Source: Serratia symbiotica (Periphyllus acericola)
Lineage (GTDB): Bacteria > Pseudomonadota > Gammaproteobacteria > Enterobacterales > Enterobacteriaceae
Length of the DNA: 64,000 bases
Assembly: GCF_964019515.1 (NCBI RefSeq)
Contig: NZ_OZ026452.1
Location: 1,488,001 to 1,552,000 of the forward strand
Direction: 5' to 3'
In this document: positions 23,074 through 33,013 of the stretch, piece by piece
Layout: each line of letters starts with the position of its first letter
Position numbering within the stretch: position 1 is the stretch's first letter
Position numbers and translations under genes: made by a program
Notes under the pieces: model-generated
Seen by the model: the letters and a program-made list of their open reading frames with translations, nothing else
Database searches by the model: none
What the model was told of the DNA's origin: nothing

Positions 23074-24194
23074 ATGTTCGCTTTAACCCAAGGCTGCGTC
23101 TTTACCGGATAGCTAACGGGCTGATTGAGCTTGTCTGCCCAGAGGCTCAATTGCCAGTCGGCATCGAAACGCACGATTTGAGTGGCGCACTCCTGGTCCC
23201 CTGCCTGATCGATGTGCAACTGAACAGCTGCGGTGGCGTGCAATTTAACGATTCATTAGACGCCATTTCGCCACCGACACTGGAAATCATGCAGCGCACC
23301 AATGAAAAATCCGGTTGCACCAGCTATTTGCCAACGCTGATCACCAGCAGCGATGAATTTATCAAGCACGGCATCGCGGTGATGCGTAATTACCTTAAAA
23401 CGCACCGTAATCAGGCGCTCGGTCTACACCTAGAAGGGCCATATCTTAGCCCGGTGAAGAAAGGCACCCATAACCCGGCTTTTATCCGCCAACCCACCAG
23501 CGAGATGATCGACTACCTGTGCGCCAACGCCGATGTGATCATCAAGGTGACGCTGGCACCAGAAATGGTATAACCTCGTTTTATCAGTCAGTTAAGCGAT
23601 GCTGGAATCATAGTTTCTGCTGGCCACTCAAATGCCACTTATCATTAAGCTCGCAGCGGTTTCGCTGCCGGCATCAGCTTCTCCACCCATTTGTATAACG
23701 CCATGCCATCTATCACCGGTTGCGAACCCGGATTGATGGGGGCGATCTTCGATACACCAGAGGTCTATACCGGCATCATTGCCGATGGCCATCATGTTGC
23801 TTGGGCGAGTATCCGTAACGCTAAACGCCTAAAAGGGGATAAGTTGGTGCTGGTCACCGATGCCACAGCGCCAGCCGGTGCTGATATTGACCAATTTATT
23901 TTTGCCAATAAAACAATATACTATCATGATGGTCTGTGCGTCGATGAGAATGGCACGCTGAGCGGTTCTGCACTGACCATGATCGAGGCTGTGAAAAACA
24001 GAATACAACATGTCGGGATTGCGTTCGACGAACTACTGTCTATGGCAACGCTGTACCCGGAACATGCCATCGGCGTTGACCACCAATTTGGCACCATTGA
24101 GGCTGGCAAGGTAGCCAACTTGACTGCTATCACACCTGATTTTAAGATCACTAAAACGCTCGTTAACGGTAACGAGGTTTATTTTAATGAATAG
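23074..24194 (+). pseudogene. nagA: nagA pseudogene (GlcNAc-6-phosphate deacetylase)
   Basis: NagA deacetylates GlcNAc-6-[13 protein letters not shown] is followed by a small deletion and frameshift, then a long open segment ([17 protein letters not shown] to TLAPEM) ending at TAA near 23571. A frameshifted stretch (SDAGIIVSAGHSNAT) follows, then an open C-terminal half from [14 protein letters not shown]. The metal-binding HLEGP, SAGHS and TDATAPAG motifs are recognisable, though not in one frame. Confidence 0.92.
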
Positions 24195-24209
24195 CGAGTA
24201 AAATCCTTG

Positions 24210-25436
24210 ATGAGCACTGGCATACAAGCACAGATACAGATAGGGAATGTTGACTTAGTCAAACAGCTCAACGGCGCGGCAGTTTATCGCCTGATCGACC
24301 AGCAGGGGCCGATCTCACGTATTCAAATTGCCGAGTTCAGCCAGCTAGCTCCTCCCAGCGTCACTAAAATTACTCGCCAATTGTTGGAGCGCGGGCTGAT
24401 CAAAGAGGTCGATCAGCAAGCCTCCACCGGTGGCCGCCTCGCTATCTCCATCGTCTCATAAACCCGTCATTTCCACACCGTCGCAGTGCGTCTTGGTCGT
24501 CACGATGCTACCATTACGTTGTACGGCATAAGTGCGAAATCGCTCGGTGAAGAACACTACCCGCTGCCGGAGCGTACTCAAGAAACGTTGGAAAATGCCC
24601 TATTTACCGCAATCGCGCACTTTATCGACGATCACCAGCGCAAGCTGCACGAACTGATCGCCATCGCAGTGACCCTACCCGGCTTGGTTGACCCGGTTTT
24701 GGGCGTAATACACTATATGCCGCACATCAGCGTCAACAACTGGGCGTTGGTAGATAACCTGCAACAGCGCTTTAATGTCACCAGCTTCGTCGGCCACGAT
24801 ATCCGCAGCCTGGCACTGGCCGGACATTACTTTGGTGCTACCCGTGACTGTGAGGGTTCGATCCTGGTGCGCCTGCATCGCGGCACGGGTGCTGGCATTA
24901 TCGTTAATGGCAAGGTTTTCCTCGGCAACAACGGTAACGTTGGCGAGATCGGCAATATTCAGATCGATCCGCTGGGCGAACGTTGCCACTGTGGCAATTT
25001 CGGTTGCCTGGAAACTGTGGCCGCCAGTGCGGCGATCGAACACCGCGTGCGCCAGTTGCTGACGCAAGGTTATCCGAGCAAGCTGAAGCTGGACGATTGC
25101 AACATCAACGCTATTTGTATGGCCGCTAACCGCAACGATCGGCTGGCCGTCGAAATGATCGAACACGTTGGCCGCTATCTGCGCAAGGCGGTAGCTATCG
25201 CCATAAACCTGTTCAACCCACAAAAGATGGTGATCGCCGGTGAAATCACTGAAGCGGAAAAAGTGCTGCTGCCAGCGATCCAAAGCTGTATCAACACTCA
25301 AGTGCTGAAAGACTTCCGCAAAAATATACCCGTTGTCACCTCCGAGCTTAATCATCGCTCGGCGATCGGGGCCTTTTCCTTGGCTAAGCGGGAAATACAC
25401 AATGGTGTGCTCTTACAGCGATTGCTGGAAAGTTGA
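24210..25436 (+). pseudogene. nagC: nagC pseudogene, one nonsense codon (GlcNAc repressor)
   Basis: NagC is a ROK-family repressor of nag genes. The reading from ATG 24210 is in one frame to 25436 with a single stop, TAA 24459-24461 at codon 84, replacing a Glu. The N-terminal HTH (GPISRIQIAEFSQLAPPSVT) and the C-terminal sugar-binding domain with GERCHCGNFGCLE (zinc motif) and HRGTGAGII are all preserved. The first 83 residues could be made as an HTH-only peptide. One mutation suggests loss later than nagE, nagA and nagB. umpH (nagD), which follows nagC in E. coli, is absent. Confidence 0.92.
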
Positions 25437-25766
25437 ACCAAGGCCTATACGCATAACCCACCAGATTATCGGTCAATCCACCGCTGCCTATGGCCGTTGA
25501 GCGTCTAATAATCGGTGATTTGTCCACACCATCAAAAATTGAACATTTCTCAATTTTTGATGGTGATTATTGAATATTCGCTAATATTCACCGCCATACA
25601 AACAACTAATTTTCAGCACAACGCTAAAACGCTTGCATACTCTAGCGCTTTTGACGCATGTTTATAAACATCGTGCAGTAAAACCACGTTAGCACTGACA
25701 AAACAGCAATGTTGCCCATAACCGTAAAACACCATCACCGTCTAAAAAGTCGTTAGGAGAAGCAGA
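25437..25766. other. nagC-asnB intergenic region
   Basis: About 330 bases without a gene. It contains a strong hairpin (25527-25565) and an AT-rich stretch likely holding the old asnB promoter. umpH, which sits here in E. coli, left no trace. Confidence 0.6.
25527..25565. terminator. Hairpin after nagC
   Basis: A perfect 16-bp stem, CACCATCAAAAATTGA pairing with TCAATTTTTGATGGTG, around a 7-base loop. The A/T-rich base of the stem could give termination in either direction. Confidence 0.6.
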
Positions 25767-27375
25767 ATTTGTTCTGTTTTCGGGGGCCTTGATCTTAAGT
25801 CCGATCTAATTGAACTGCGCAAAAAAGCGCTGGAGCTGTCAGGTCTGATGCGCCATCGTGGCCCGGATTGGTCCGGCATCTACGCCAGTGATCATGCTAT
25901 TTTGGTGCACGATCGGCTATCGATTGTCGACGTTAACAACGGTGCCCAACCACTGTCATGTCCTGGCAGTCAACGGTAAAATACTACAACCATCAGGCGC
26001 TACGCAAGCAGCTAAGCGAGTGCGATGAGTTCCAAACCGGTTCTGACTGTGAAGTGATCCTGGCGCTGTATCAGCAGAAAGGCCTGGCATTCCTCGACGA
26101 TCTGCAAGGCATGTTTGCCTTCGTACTGTACGACACCGATAAAGACGCCTAGCTGATCGGTCGCGATCATCTAGGTATCATCCCGCTTTATATGGGGCAC
26201 GACGTGCATGGCAACCGGTATGTCGCCTCTGAAATGAAAGCGCTGGTATCGGTTTGCCGCACCATCAAGACATTTCTAACCGGCAGCTATCTGTGGAGCC
26301 AGGATGGCGAGATGAGTAAATATTACCAACACGACTGGTTCAATTACGAAAACGTCAAGGACAACACCACCGATGCCAACGCCCTGCACTGGAAGACGCG
26401 GTGAAAAGCTACCTGATGTCCTATGTGCCTTACGGCGTGTTTCTCTCCGGCGGGCTGGATTCTTCAGTGATCTCGGCAATCACTAAGCAATACGCCGCGC
26501 GCCGCGTAGAAGATCAGGCACGCAGCGAAGCTTGGTGGCCACAGCTACATTCCTTTGCCGTTGGCCTAGAAAGGTTCCCCAGATCTGCGCGCAGCACAGG
26601 ACGTTGCCAACCACTTGGGTACGGTGCACCATGAGACCCACTTCACTGTGCAGGAAGGTCTGGATGCCATACGCGACGTGATTTATCACATTGAAACCTA
26701 CGATGTCACTACCATCCGCGCCTCTACACCGTCGCGTAAGATCAAGGCGATGGGCATCAAAATGGTGCTGTCTGGCGAAGGTGCGGATGAAGTGTTCGGC
26801 GGCTACCTGTACTTCTATAAAGCACTGAACGCCCGTGAGTTCCATGATGAAACGGTGCGTAAATTACTGGCATTACATATGTTTGACTGCACCCGCGCCA
26901 AAAATGCGATGTCCGCCTGGGGTGTTGAAGCCCGCGTGCCATTCTTAGATAAAAAATTCCTCGATGTGGCAATGAGCATCAACCCGAAAGACAAAATGTG
27001 TGGCCAGGGAAAAATGGAAAAACATATCATTCGTGAATGTTTTGAGTCCTATCTGCCAAGCAGCGTGGCTTGGCGTTAGAAAGAGCAGTTCTCCGACTGC
27101 GTGGGCTATATCTGGATTGACACATTGAAAGAGGTGGCTGCACCGCAGATCAGCTATCAATAGCTCGCAACCGCTCCTTTCCGCTTCCCATACAACACGC
27201 CGACCTCAAAAGAAGGCTACCTGTACCATGAAATTTTCGAGGTGTTGTTCCCACTACCCAGCGCAGCCGAATGTATGCCGGGCGGCACATCAGTCGCCTG
27301 CTCTTCGGCCAGGCCATTAAGTAGGACGAATCGTTTAAAAGATAGGTAGGGGTGCACCAGGCTGCCTACAACTAA
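25767..27375 (+). pseudogene. asnB: asnB pseudogene (asparagine synthase B)
   Basis: AsnB makes asparagine from aspartate using glutamine. The start codon has become ATT (25767-25769); the nucleophile Cys follows directly (CSVFGGLDLKSD). Frameshifts lie near 25965 and 26395, and stops occur at TAG 26150-26152 (after KDA) and at the end of SVAWR (27077-27079). Frames change again near 26570 and 26730. The PP-loop SGGLDSSVIS and the C-terminal domain [17 protein letters not shown] are recognisable. It ends HQAAYN at 27375. Several lesions make this an old pseudogene. Confidence 0.93.
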
Positions 27376-27515
27376 CCACACTGCGGTTTAGCACCCAGGC
27401 TCGCCTTTTAGTTGATGTTTGCTAACATCAATTGTGTGATATGGTACTTTTTTCACCACAATGTTCACAACCCGGACAAACGGCTTTTCTGCCCACTTTA
27501 TCGGGAAAAAACTTG

Positions 27516-27544
27516 TTGACGCAAATCGGCCATATACGCATAAT
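27516..27544 (+). promoter_or_regulatory. Promoter of the tRNA cluster
   Basis: TTGACG (-35), 17-bp spacer, CATAAT (-10), then a GC-rich discriminator GCGCCCCGC, the signature of stringently controlled stable-RNA promoters. It lies about 40 bases before the first tRNA. Confidence 0.78.
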
Positions 27545-27581
27545 GCGCCCCGCAACGCTAATGAAGGCAAAGCAAAAAGAG

Positions 27582-27658
27582 GGCTACGTAGCTCAGTTGG
27601 TTAGAGCACATCACTCATAATGATGGGGTCACAGGTTCGAATCCCGTCGTAGCCACCA
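27582..27658 (+). tRNA. metT: tRNA-Met (CAU), elongator type
   Basis: 77 nt with encoded CCA. Acceptor stem GGCTACG / CGTAGCC, anticodon CAT in CTCATAA, T-loop TTCGAAT. First of five tRNAs in the order Met-Leu-Gln-Met-Gln, a shortened form of the E. coli metT-leuW-glnUW-metU-glnVX cluster. Confidence 0.93.
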
Positions 27659-27664
27659 TATTTT

Positions 27665-27749
27665 GCGGGAGTGGCGAAATTGGTAGACGCACCAGATTTA
27701 GGTTCTGGCACCGCAAGGTGTGCGAGTTCAAGTCTCGCCTCCCGCACCA
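27665..27749 (+). tRNA. leuW: tRNA-Leu (UAG)
   Basis: 85 nt with encoded CCA and a long variable arm (class II). Acceptor GCGGGAG / CTCCCGC; anticodon TAG in ATTTAGG. Confidence 0.94.
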
Positions 27750-27778
27750 TTTTCCTTTATGTTCGGCACCGATGCTGA

Positions 27779-27853
27779 TGGGGTATCGCCAAGCGGTAAG
27801 GCACCGGTTTTTGATACCGGCACTCCCTGGTTCGAATCCAGGTACCCCAGCCA
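27779..27853 (+). tRNA. glnU: tRNA-Gln (UUG)
   Basis: 75 nt with encoded CCA. Acceptor TGGGGTA / TACCCCA; anticodon TTG in TTTTGAT. Its charging enzyme glnS is intact in this window. Confidence 0.94.
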
Positions 27854-27894
27854 TAATAAACTGCTTGCAGATCAAATAAGTAGACAGTAGCATT

Positions 27895-27971
27895 GGCTAC
27901 GTAGCTCAGTTAGTTAAAGCACATCACTCATAATGATGGAGTGACAGGTTCAAATCCCGTCGTAGCCACCA
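27895..27971 (+). tRNA. metU: tRNA-Met (CAU), second and diverged copy
   Basis: 77 nt, the same acceptor and anticodon arms as the copy at 27582, but different at five positions. Two of these change the D arm from GTTGGTTAGAGC to GTTAGTTAAAGC, turning a D-stem G-C pair into A-C, and the T-loop G is A. It may be weakening, since the first copy is standard. Confidence 0.88.
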
Positions 27972-27976
27972 ACTAT

Positions 27977-28051
27977 TGGGGTGTTGCCAAGCGGTAAGGC
28001 TCTGGTTTCTGATACCAGCATACCCAGGTTCGAATCCTGGCACCCCAGCCA
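27977..28051 (+). tRNA. glnV: tRNA-Gln (CUG)
   Basis: 75 nt with encoded CCA. Acceptor TGGGGTG / CACCCCA; anticodon CTG in TTCTGAT. Last gene of the cluster, 10 bases before a terminator. Confidence 0.94.
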
Positions 28052-28060
28052 TATCTAGGA

Positions 28061-28084
28061 AGGCCCGCTCTGGCGGGCTTTTTG
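28061..28084 (+). terminator. Terminator of the tRNA cluster
   Basis: Stem GCCCGC / GCGGGC with loop TCTG, followed by TTTTT. Confidence 0.9.
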
Positions 28085-28142
28085 CTGGGCAGCCATTCGG
28101 CAATATTAACAACAGGTCACAAACCAAACTAACCCGTTTGCG

Positions 28143-29327
28143 TTATAATCCCAGCGCGTATTTCAACGCATGCTGTTTTAACTTACCCACCCGCTGTGCG
28201 GCCATTAGGGCCAAGTTGCGTGCTACGCTCAGCGGTGCCAAATTATTGCTAAAAACGCTATAGAATAGATCCATACCGCTCTGCATCAGCAGGTTGTCGG
28301 GACGGCGCTGGCGCTGATAACGCATCAGCACAGGCTCGCAGCTCCAGTCTTCACCCTGCTCTCGCGCTTCACCCAGTACCTTCAGCAGGACATCCACGTC
28401 GCGGTAGCCCAGATTGACGCCCTGCCCAGCCAGCGGATTAATGGTATGTGCCGCGTCCCCCAGTAACGCCAACCCCGGTAATACATAACGCTGTGCATGG
28501 CGGCGCACCAATGGGAAGGAGCCGGCGGCGTGCACCCTTACCGCCCGCAACCGTTCCGGGAAAGCCTCAGCGATTTGACCTTCGAGCAGCAACGGTGGCA
28601 TAGCCTGCAACTGGCGGATGCGCTGCGGGCTGTCGTACCACACCAGCGAAGCCCATTGGTCATATAACGGTAGGAAGGCACGCGGCCCGGATGGGAAAAA
28701 CTGCTGCCAGGTGATGTCCTGTTGTGGCACGCCGGTATCGACGGTAATCAGCATGCACGACTGGCGGTACTGCCAGCCGTCAATACCGATGGCCGCCAAG
28801 CGGCGTACCTGTGACTGCGCGCCGTCTGCCCCCACGACCAGACGTGCCTCCAGCGTTTCCGCGCTGTCCAGCGTCAAACACCAGCGCCCATCAACCCGTT
28901 GGAGTGATTGCAGCCGGGACGGACAGCGGAGCACCAGGTTGTCGTACTGTGCCAACTGTTGCCACAACGCCAGTTGCAGAATGCGGTTTTCGACCATAAA
29001 CCCCAGCTCTGGCAGGCCGAGAGAGGCAGCATCAAACACCACGCGCGACGATCCCCACTCCCAAGTTTCCAGCCGGCGGTACGCTGCGGTGCGAATCGCC
29101 ATCACCGCTGGCCACGCCCCCAACTGCTTTAATAACCCCACCGAGGTGCAGCCAATGGCCGAAATGCGCAGATCCGGCGGATTTTGCGCCTTGAACACCT
29201 GCGTTTCCTGATGCTCCAGCAGCGCCACTGACCACCCCGCTTGCGCCAACCCCAGCGCCGCCGCCGCCCCGACCATTCCGCCGCCCACCACCACTGCGTC
29301 ATACCCTTTTTGAGATCTATTGTTCAT
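28143..29327 (-). CDS. ubiF: 3-demethoxyubiquinol 3-hydroxylase
   Basis: A FAD-dependent monooxygenase for the last hydroxylation of ubiquinone synthesis. 394 residues, full length. The N-terminal FAD motif VVGGGMVGAAAALGLAQAG, the central VVGADGAQSQVR and the C-terminal GDAAHTINPLAGQGVNLGYRD are the three hallmarks of the UbiH/UbiF/COQ6 family. It starts MNNRSQKGYDAVVVGG. It keeps its usual position between the tRNA cluster and divergent miaB. Intact, so aerobic respiration with ubiquinone is probably retained. Confidence 0.95.
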   Translation of the reverse strand: MNNRSQKGYDAVVVGGGMVGAAAALGLAQAGWSVALLEHQETQVFKAQNPPDLRISAIGCTSVGLLKQLGAWPAVMAIRTAAYRRLETWEWGSSRVVFDAASLGLPELGFMVENRILQLALWQQLAQYDNLVLRCPSRLQSLQRVDGRWCLTLDSAETLEARLVVGADGAQSQVRRLAAIGIDGWQYRQSCMLITVDTGVPQQDITWQQFFPSGPRAFLPLYDQWASLVWYDSPQRIRQLQAMPPLLLEGQIAEAFPERLRAVRVHAAGSFPLVRRHAQRYVLPGLALLGDAAHTINPLAGQGVNLGYRDVDVLLKVLGEAREQGEDWSCEPVLMRYQRQRRPDNLLMQSGMDLFYSVFSNNLAPLSVARNLALMAAQRVGKLKQHALKYALGL

Positions 29328-29526
29328 TTGGTTATGTTTTCTTTGTAAATATCGCTACCCTAACCGGTATAGCATTGGTCCGCAGTGTACCGGATTTTTA
29401 ATCCAGTTTCAGGCCATATGCTGTTTCCCCACGCTGGTCATAACGCCATCAAATGATTACAATACCCGGCACGTTCTGCATGTCGCGTAACACAATTTCC
29501 TCTCCGCATTGAGTAATGTCAAATCA

Positions 29527-30684
29527 ATGACGAAAAAACTACATATCAAAACCTGGGGTTGCCAGATGAATGAATATGGTTCATCAAAAATGGCTGACCT
29601 GTTGAACAGCACGCACGGCTTCGAGTTGACCGAAAACGCCGAGGAAGCAGACGTGCTGCTACTGAACAACTGCTCGATCCGTGAAAAAGCACAGGAGAAA
29701 ATTTTCTCCATATTGGGGCGCTGGAAATTGCTGAAAGAGAAAAACCCAGCGCTGATCATCGGTGTAGGCGGTTGTGTTTCCTCACAGGAAGGTGAACATA
29801 TTCGCAGCCGTGCGCCCTGCGTAGATGTGGTGTTCGGCCCGCAAACCCTGCACTGCCTGCCGGAAATGATCAATCATGTGCAAGGAACCCGCAGCCCAAT
29901 CGTCGACATCAGCTTCCCGGAAATTGAGAAATTTAACCGGCTGCCGGAGCTACATGCTGAAGGTCCTTGCGCTTTATGTCTCGATCATGGAAGGTTGCAA
30001 CAAATATTGCACCTTCTGCGTAGTACCTTACACCCGTGGCGAGGATGAGTCGGCCAAGCGATGATGTGCTGTTCGAAATCGCCCAATTGGCCGCGCAGGG
30101 CCTACGTGAAGTGAATCTTCTCGGCCAGAATGTCAACGCATACTGCGCCACCACCTACGATGGCGACATCTGTACCTTTGCCGAGTTGCTACGCCTTGTG
30201 GCGGCTATTGATGGCATCGATCGTATCCGTTTTACCACCAGCCATCCGATAGAGTTTACCTATGACATTATCGCAGTGTACGAGGACACCACGGTGTTGG
30301 TCAGCTTCCTACATCTGTCAGTGCAGAGCGGGTCAGATCGCATCCTGACTATGATGAAGCGGGCGCACACCGCGCTGGAGTACAAGTCGATCATTCGCAA
30401 GCTGCGTAAGGTACTGCCAAATATGTAGTGCAGCTCAGATTTCATCATCGGTTTTCCCGGCGAGACTCAGGCCGACTTCGAGCAGACCATAAAGCTGATC
30501 TCCGAGGTTAACTTCGACGCCAACTTCAGCTTTATCTATTCCCCGAGCCCAGGCAGCAGAAATGATCGACGATGTCAGCGAAGAAGAGAAAAAGCAGAGG
30601 CTGTATATCCTGCAAGATCGCATCAACCAGCAAGTGTTGCAGTTCAGTCGGCGCATACTGGTGGAAGGCACCTCGCGTAAAAAA
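29527..30684 (+). pseudogene. miaB: miaB pseudogene (tRNA methylthiotransferase), 3' end fused to nlpE
   Basis: MiaB adds the 2-methylthio group to i6A37 of tRNAs. The N-terminal domain with its cluster cysteines ([22 protein letters not shown]) is open to a frameshift near 29960. The radical SAM motif [17 protein letters not shown] is in another frame, which shifts again near 30045. TAG lies at 30427-30429 and another frameshift near 30550. The reading stops at EGTSRK, about 110 residues short, where the sequence passes straight into nlpE. The TRAM domain is lost. Confidence 0.92.
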
Positions 30685-31123
30685 AGTGACTATAGCCCTG
30701 TTTTTGGTGGTAGGGTCGCTCTCATTATTGGGATGCAACAATCATTATCCGCCGAAAGAACAACCGTTTCAGCCGATGCAGCAAAGCTACCATGGCCTGT
30801 TGCTCTGTGCTGACTGTACCAGCCTGGAAACCGCCCTGTTCTTGGATGAGGACGGTACTTTTTTACTGCAAGAGACTTATCGTGGCAGCAAAAACGGTGA
30901 TCAGACCTTTGTCAGTAATGGCAAATGGGCGCGTACCGCTGATAAGTTGGTGCTGACTGATAGCACAGGCGAAAATTGCCACTGCCGCCTGGTGGGTAAG
31001 AGCCTGGAGATGTTGGATCAAGGCGGTGCGCCGATCGAGTCCAAGCTGAACTATCGCCTGAACCCGAGCGAGCAACCGTGGCCTAAAACGCGGGGGGTAT
31101 GCTATAACACTGCGCTTGAATAG
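30677..31123 (+). pseudogene. nlpE: nlpE (cutF) N-terminal remnant
   Basis: NlpE is an outer-membrane lipoprotein that signals surface and lipoprotein stress to Cpx. [20 protein letters not shown] is a lipoprotein signal peptide with lipobox LLGC, followed by [13 protein letters not shown] and KWARTADKLVLTDSTGE. The start codon reads GTA, where the miaB reading joins it in frame. It stops at about 149 residues, so the C-terminal OB-like domain is missing. The miaB-derived frame from 30572 runs through it, so a hybrid peptide is possible but would lack a proper signal sequence. Confidence 0.85.
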
Positions 31124-31141
31124 GGGGGTATTGAGGCTTAT

Positions 31142-31165
31142 AAAACACCGGGCGAGCCGGTGTTC
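31142..31165 (-). terminator. Terminator of proS
   Basis: Minus-strand stem AACACCGG / CCGGTGTT with loop CTCGC, followed by TTAT, just after the proS stop. Confidence 0.7.
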
Positions 31166-31172
31166 CTGATGA

Positions 31173-32891
31173 TCAGTGCTTAATCTTCCTTAGTAGGAAA
31201 TCGACGATTTCCTCTGTTTTGATCATTTTCTTCTCGCCAATGCGGCGATTTTTGTATTCAATTTCTTCACTGTCAAGATTGCGGTCACCAATAACGATGG
31301 AGTGTGGCACGCCGATCAGTTCCATATCAGCGAACATCACGCCAGGGCGTTCTTTTCGGTCATCAAGCAGCACTTCGATGCCGTGGGAACGCAGGGTGTT
31401 GTACAGATCGTCGGCTAGCGCCTGCACGCGGAAGGACTTATGCATGTTTATTGGCAGGATCGCCACCTGGAAGGGCGCGATCGCATCGGGCCAAATGATA
31501 CCGCGTTCGTCGTGGTTTTGTTCGATGGCGGCAGCCACCACGCGGGTTACTCCGATGCCGTAGCAACCCATGGTTAGCACCTGATTGCGGCCATCTTCGC
31601 CTTGTACGGTAGCTTTCATCGCTTCCGAGTATTTCGTGCCAAGCTGGAAGATATGGCCCACTTCGATACCACGTTTGATCAATAGTGTCCCTTGGCCATC
31701 CGGGCTAGCATCACCTTCCACCACATTACGGATATCGGCAACCTGTGGTAGCGGCAGATCGCGCTGCCAGTTAATGCCTAGATAGTGTTTACCCTCAATG
31801 TTGGCACCTGCGGCAAAATCGCTCATCGCCGCCACGCTGCGGTCGGCAATGATCGGCACCTGTAGCTTGATGGGGCCTAGCGAACCAGGTCCAGCACCGC
31901 TAACGGCGCGGATTTCTTCTTCAGTGGCAAAGGTGAGCGGTACGGCAACGTGCACCAGCTTTTCAGCTTTGATTTCATTTAACGTATGATCTCCGCGCAC
32001 CAATAGGGCGACTAACTTATGGCCGCTGTCTTTAGTGGCATGCACCAGCAGCGTCTTGACGGTTTTCTCCACTGGTAGTTGGAACTGTTCAACCAGTTCG
32101 GCGATGGTTTTAGCGTTCGGCGTATCGACCGTGCGCAGCGCCTCGGTGGCTGCCGCACGCGGATGGGCAGGGTCTAGCGCTTCCGCCAGCTCAATATTGG
32201 CCGCATAGTCAGAACAGGTGGAGAACACAATATCGTCTTCACCGCTGTCAGCCAGCACCTGGAACTCGTGCGAGGCACTGCCACCGATCGAACCGGTATC
32301 AGCCTGTACCGGACGGAAATCCAGCCCCATGCGGCTGAAGATCTTGTTGTAGGCTTGGTACATTGCATCGTAGGTCACCTGTAGGGAGTCTTGTGAAGTA
32401 TGTAACGAATAGGCATCTTTCATCAGGAACTCGCGGGAACGCATGATGCCGAAACGTGGGCGAACTTCATCACGGAATTTGGTCTGGATCTGGAAGAAGT
32501 TCAACGGTAGCTGTTTGTACGAGCTGATTTCGTTACGGATCAGATCGGTGATCACTTCTTCATGGGTTGGGCCGAGCACGAACGGACGGTCACCACGATC
32601 GACAAAGCGCAGCAGCTCTGGGCCATACTGCTCCCAGCGGCGGCTTTCTTGCCATAGATCGGCAGGCTGAACTACCGGCATGGAAACTTCGATCGCGTTA
32701 GCATTGTTCATTTCTTCGCGAACAATGTTCTCCACCTTTTTCAGAACACGCAGGCCGGTCGGCAACCAAGTGTAAAGACCGGAGGCCAGCTTGCGAATCA
32801 TCCCGGCACGCAGCATCAGTTGGTGGCTGATCACTTCAGCATCAGCAGGGTTTTCCTTCAGGGTGGAGATCATATATTGGCTAGTACGCAT
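31173..32891 (-). CDS. proS: Prolyl-tRNA synthetase
   Basis: A class II synthetase that charges tRNA-Pro. 572 residues, the family's length in enterics, starting [20 protein letters not shown]. Catalytic-core stretches [41 protein letters not shown] and [20 protein letters not shown] are motifs 2 and 3. Between them lies the INS editing domain (~220-405) that removes Ala from tRNA-Pro. The anticodon-binding domain ends the protein. Intact. Confidence 0.97.
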   Translation of the reverse strand: MRTSQYMISTLKENPADAEVISHQLMLRAGMIRKLASGLYTWLPTGLRVLKKVENIVREEMNNANAIEVSMPVVQPADLWQESRRWEQYGPELLRFVDRGDRPFVLGPTHEEVITDLIRNEISSYKQLPLNFFQIQTKFRDEVRPRFGIMRSREFLMKDAYSLHTSQDSLQVTYDAMYQAYNKIFSRMGLDFRPVQADTGSIGGSASHEFQVLADSGEDDIVFSTCSDYAANIELAEALDPAHPRAAATEALRTVDTPNAKTIAELVEQFQLPVEKTVKTLLVHATKDSGHKLVALLVRGDHTLNEIKAEKLVHVAVPLTFATEEEIRAVSGAGPGSLGPIKLQVPIIADRSVAAMSDFAAGANIEGKHYLGINWQRDLPLPQVADIRNVVEGDASPDGQGTLLIKRGIEVGHIFQLGTKYSEAMKATVQGEDGRNQVLTMGCYGIGVTRVVAAAIEQNHDERGIIWPDAIAPFQVAILPINMHKSFRVQALADDLYNTLRSHGIEVLLDDRKERPGVMFADMELIGVPHSIVIGDRNLDSEEIEYKNRRIGEKKMIKTEEIVDFLLRKIKH

Positions 32892-33013
32892 GGTGTTTTG
32901 GTTCCGTTAGAACTGCAAATTGCAACCGGCTGCCAGAGAGGTGCCGCCAAAATTTTCAAAAGTAATTTAGTCTACCAGCCTGTGTCGGCTGCCAAAATAG
33001 AGACAGTGGAATT

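Noticed and set aside
27388..28127. Minus-strand frames across the tRNA cluster with repeated GVPGFEPG peptides
   Set aside because: These are antisense translations of tRNA T-arms (GGTTCGAATCC) and are a well-known false prediction.
29527..30684. Programmed frameshifting in miaB, recN, nadB and others
   Set aside because: No slippery heptamers with downstream structure stood out, and the same genes have nonsense codons or large deletions, so decay explains them.
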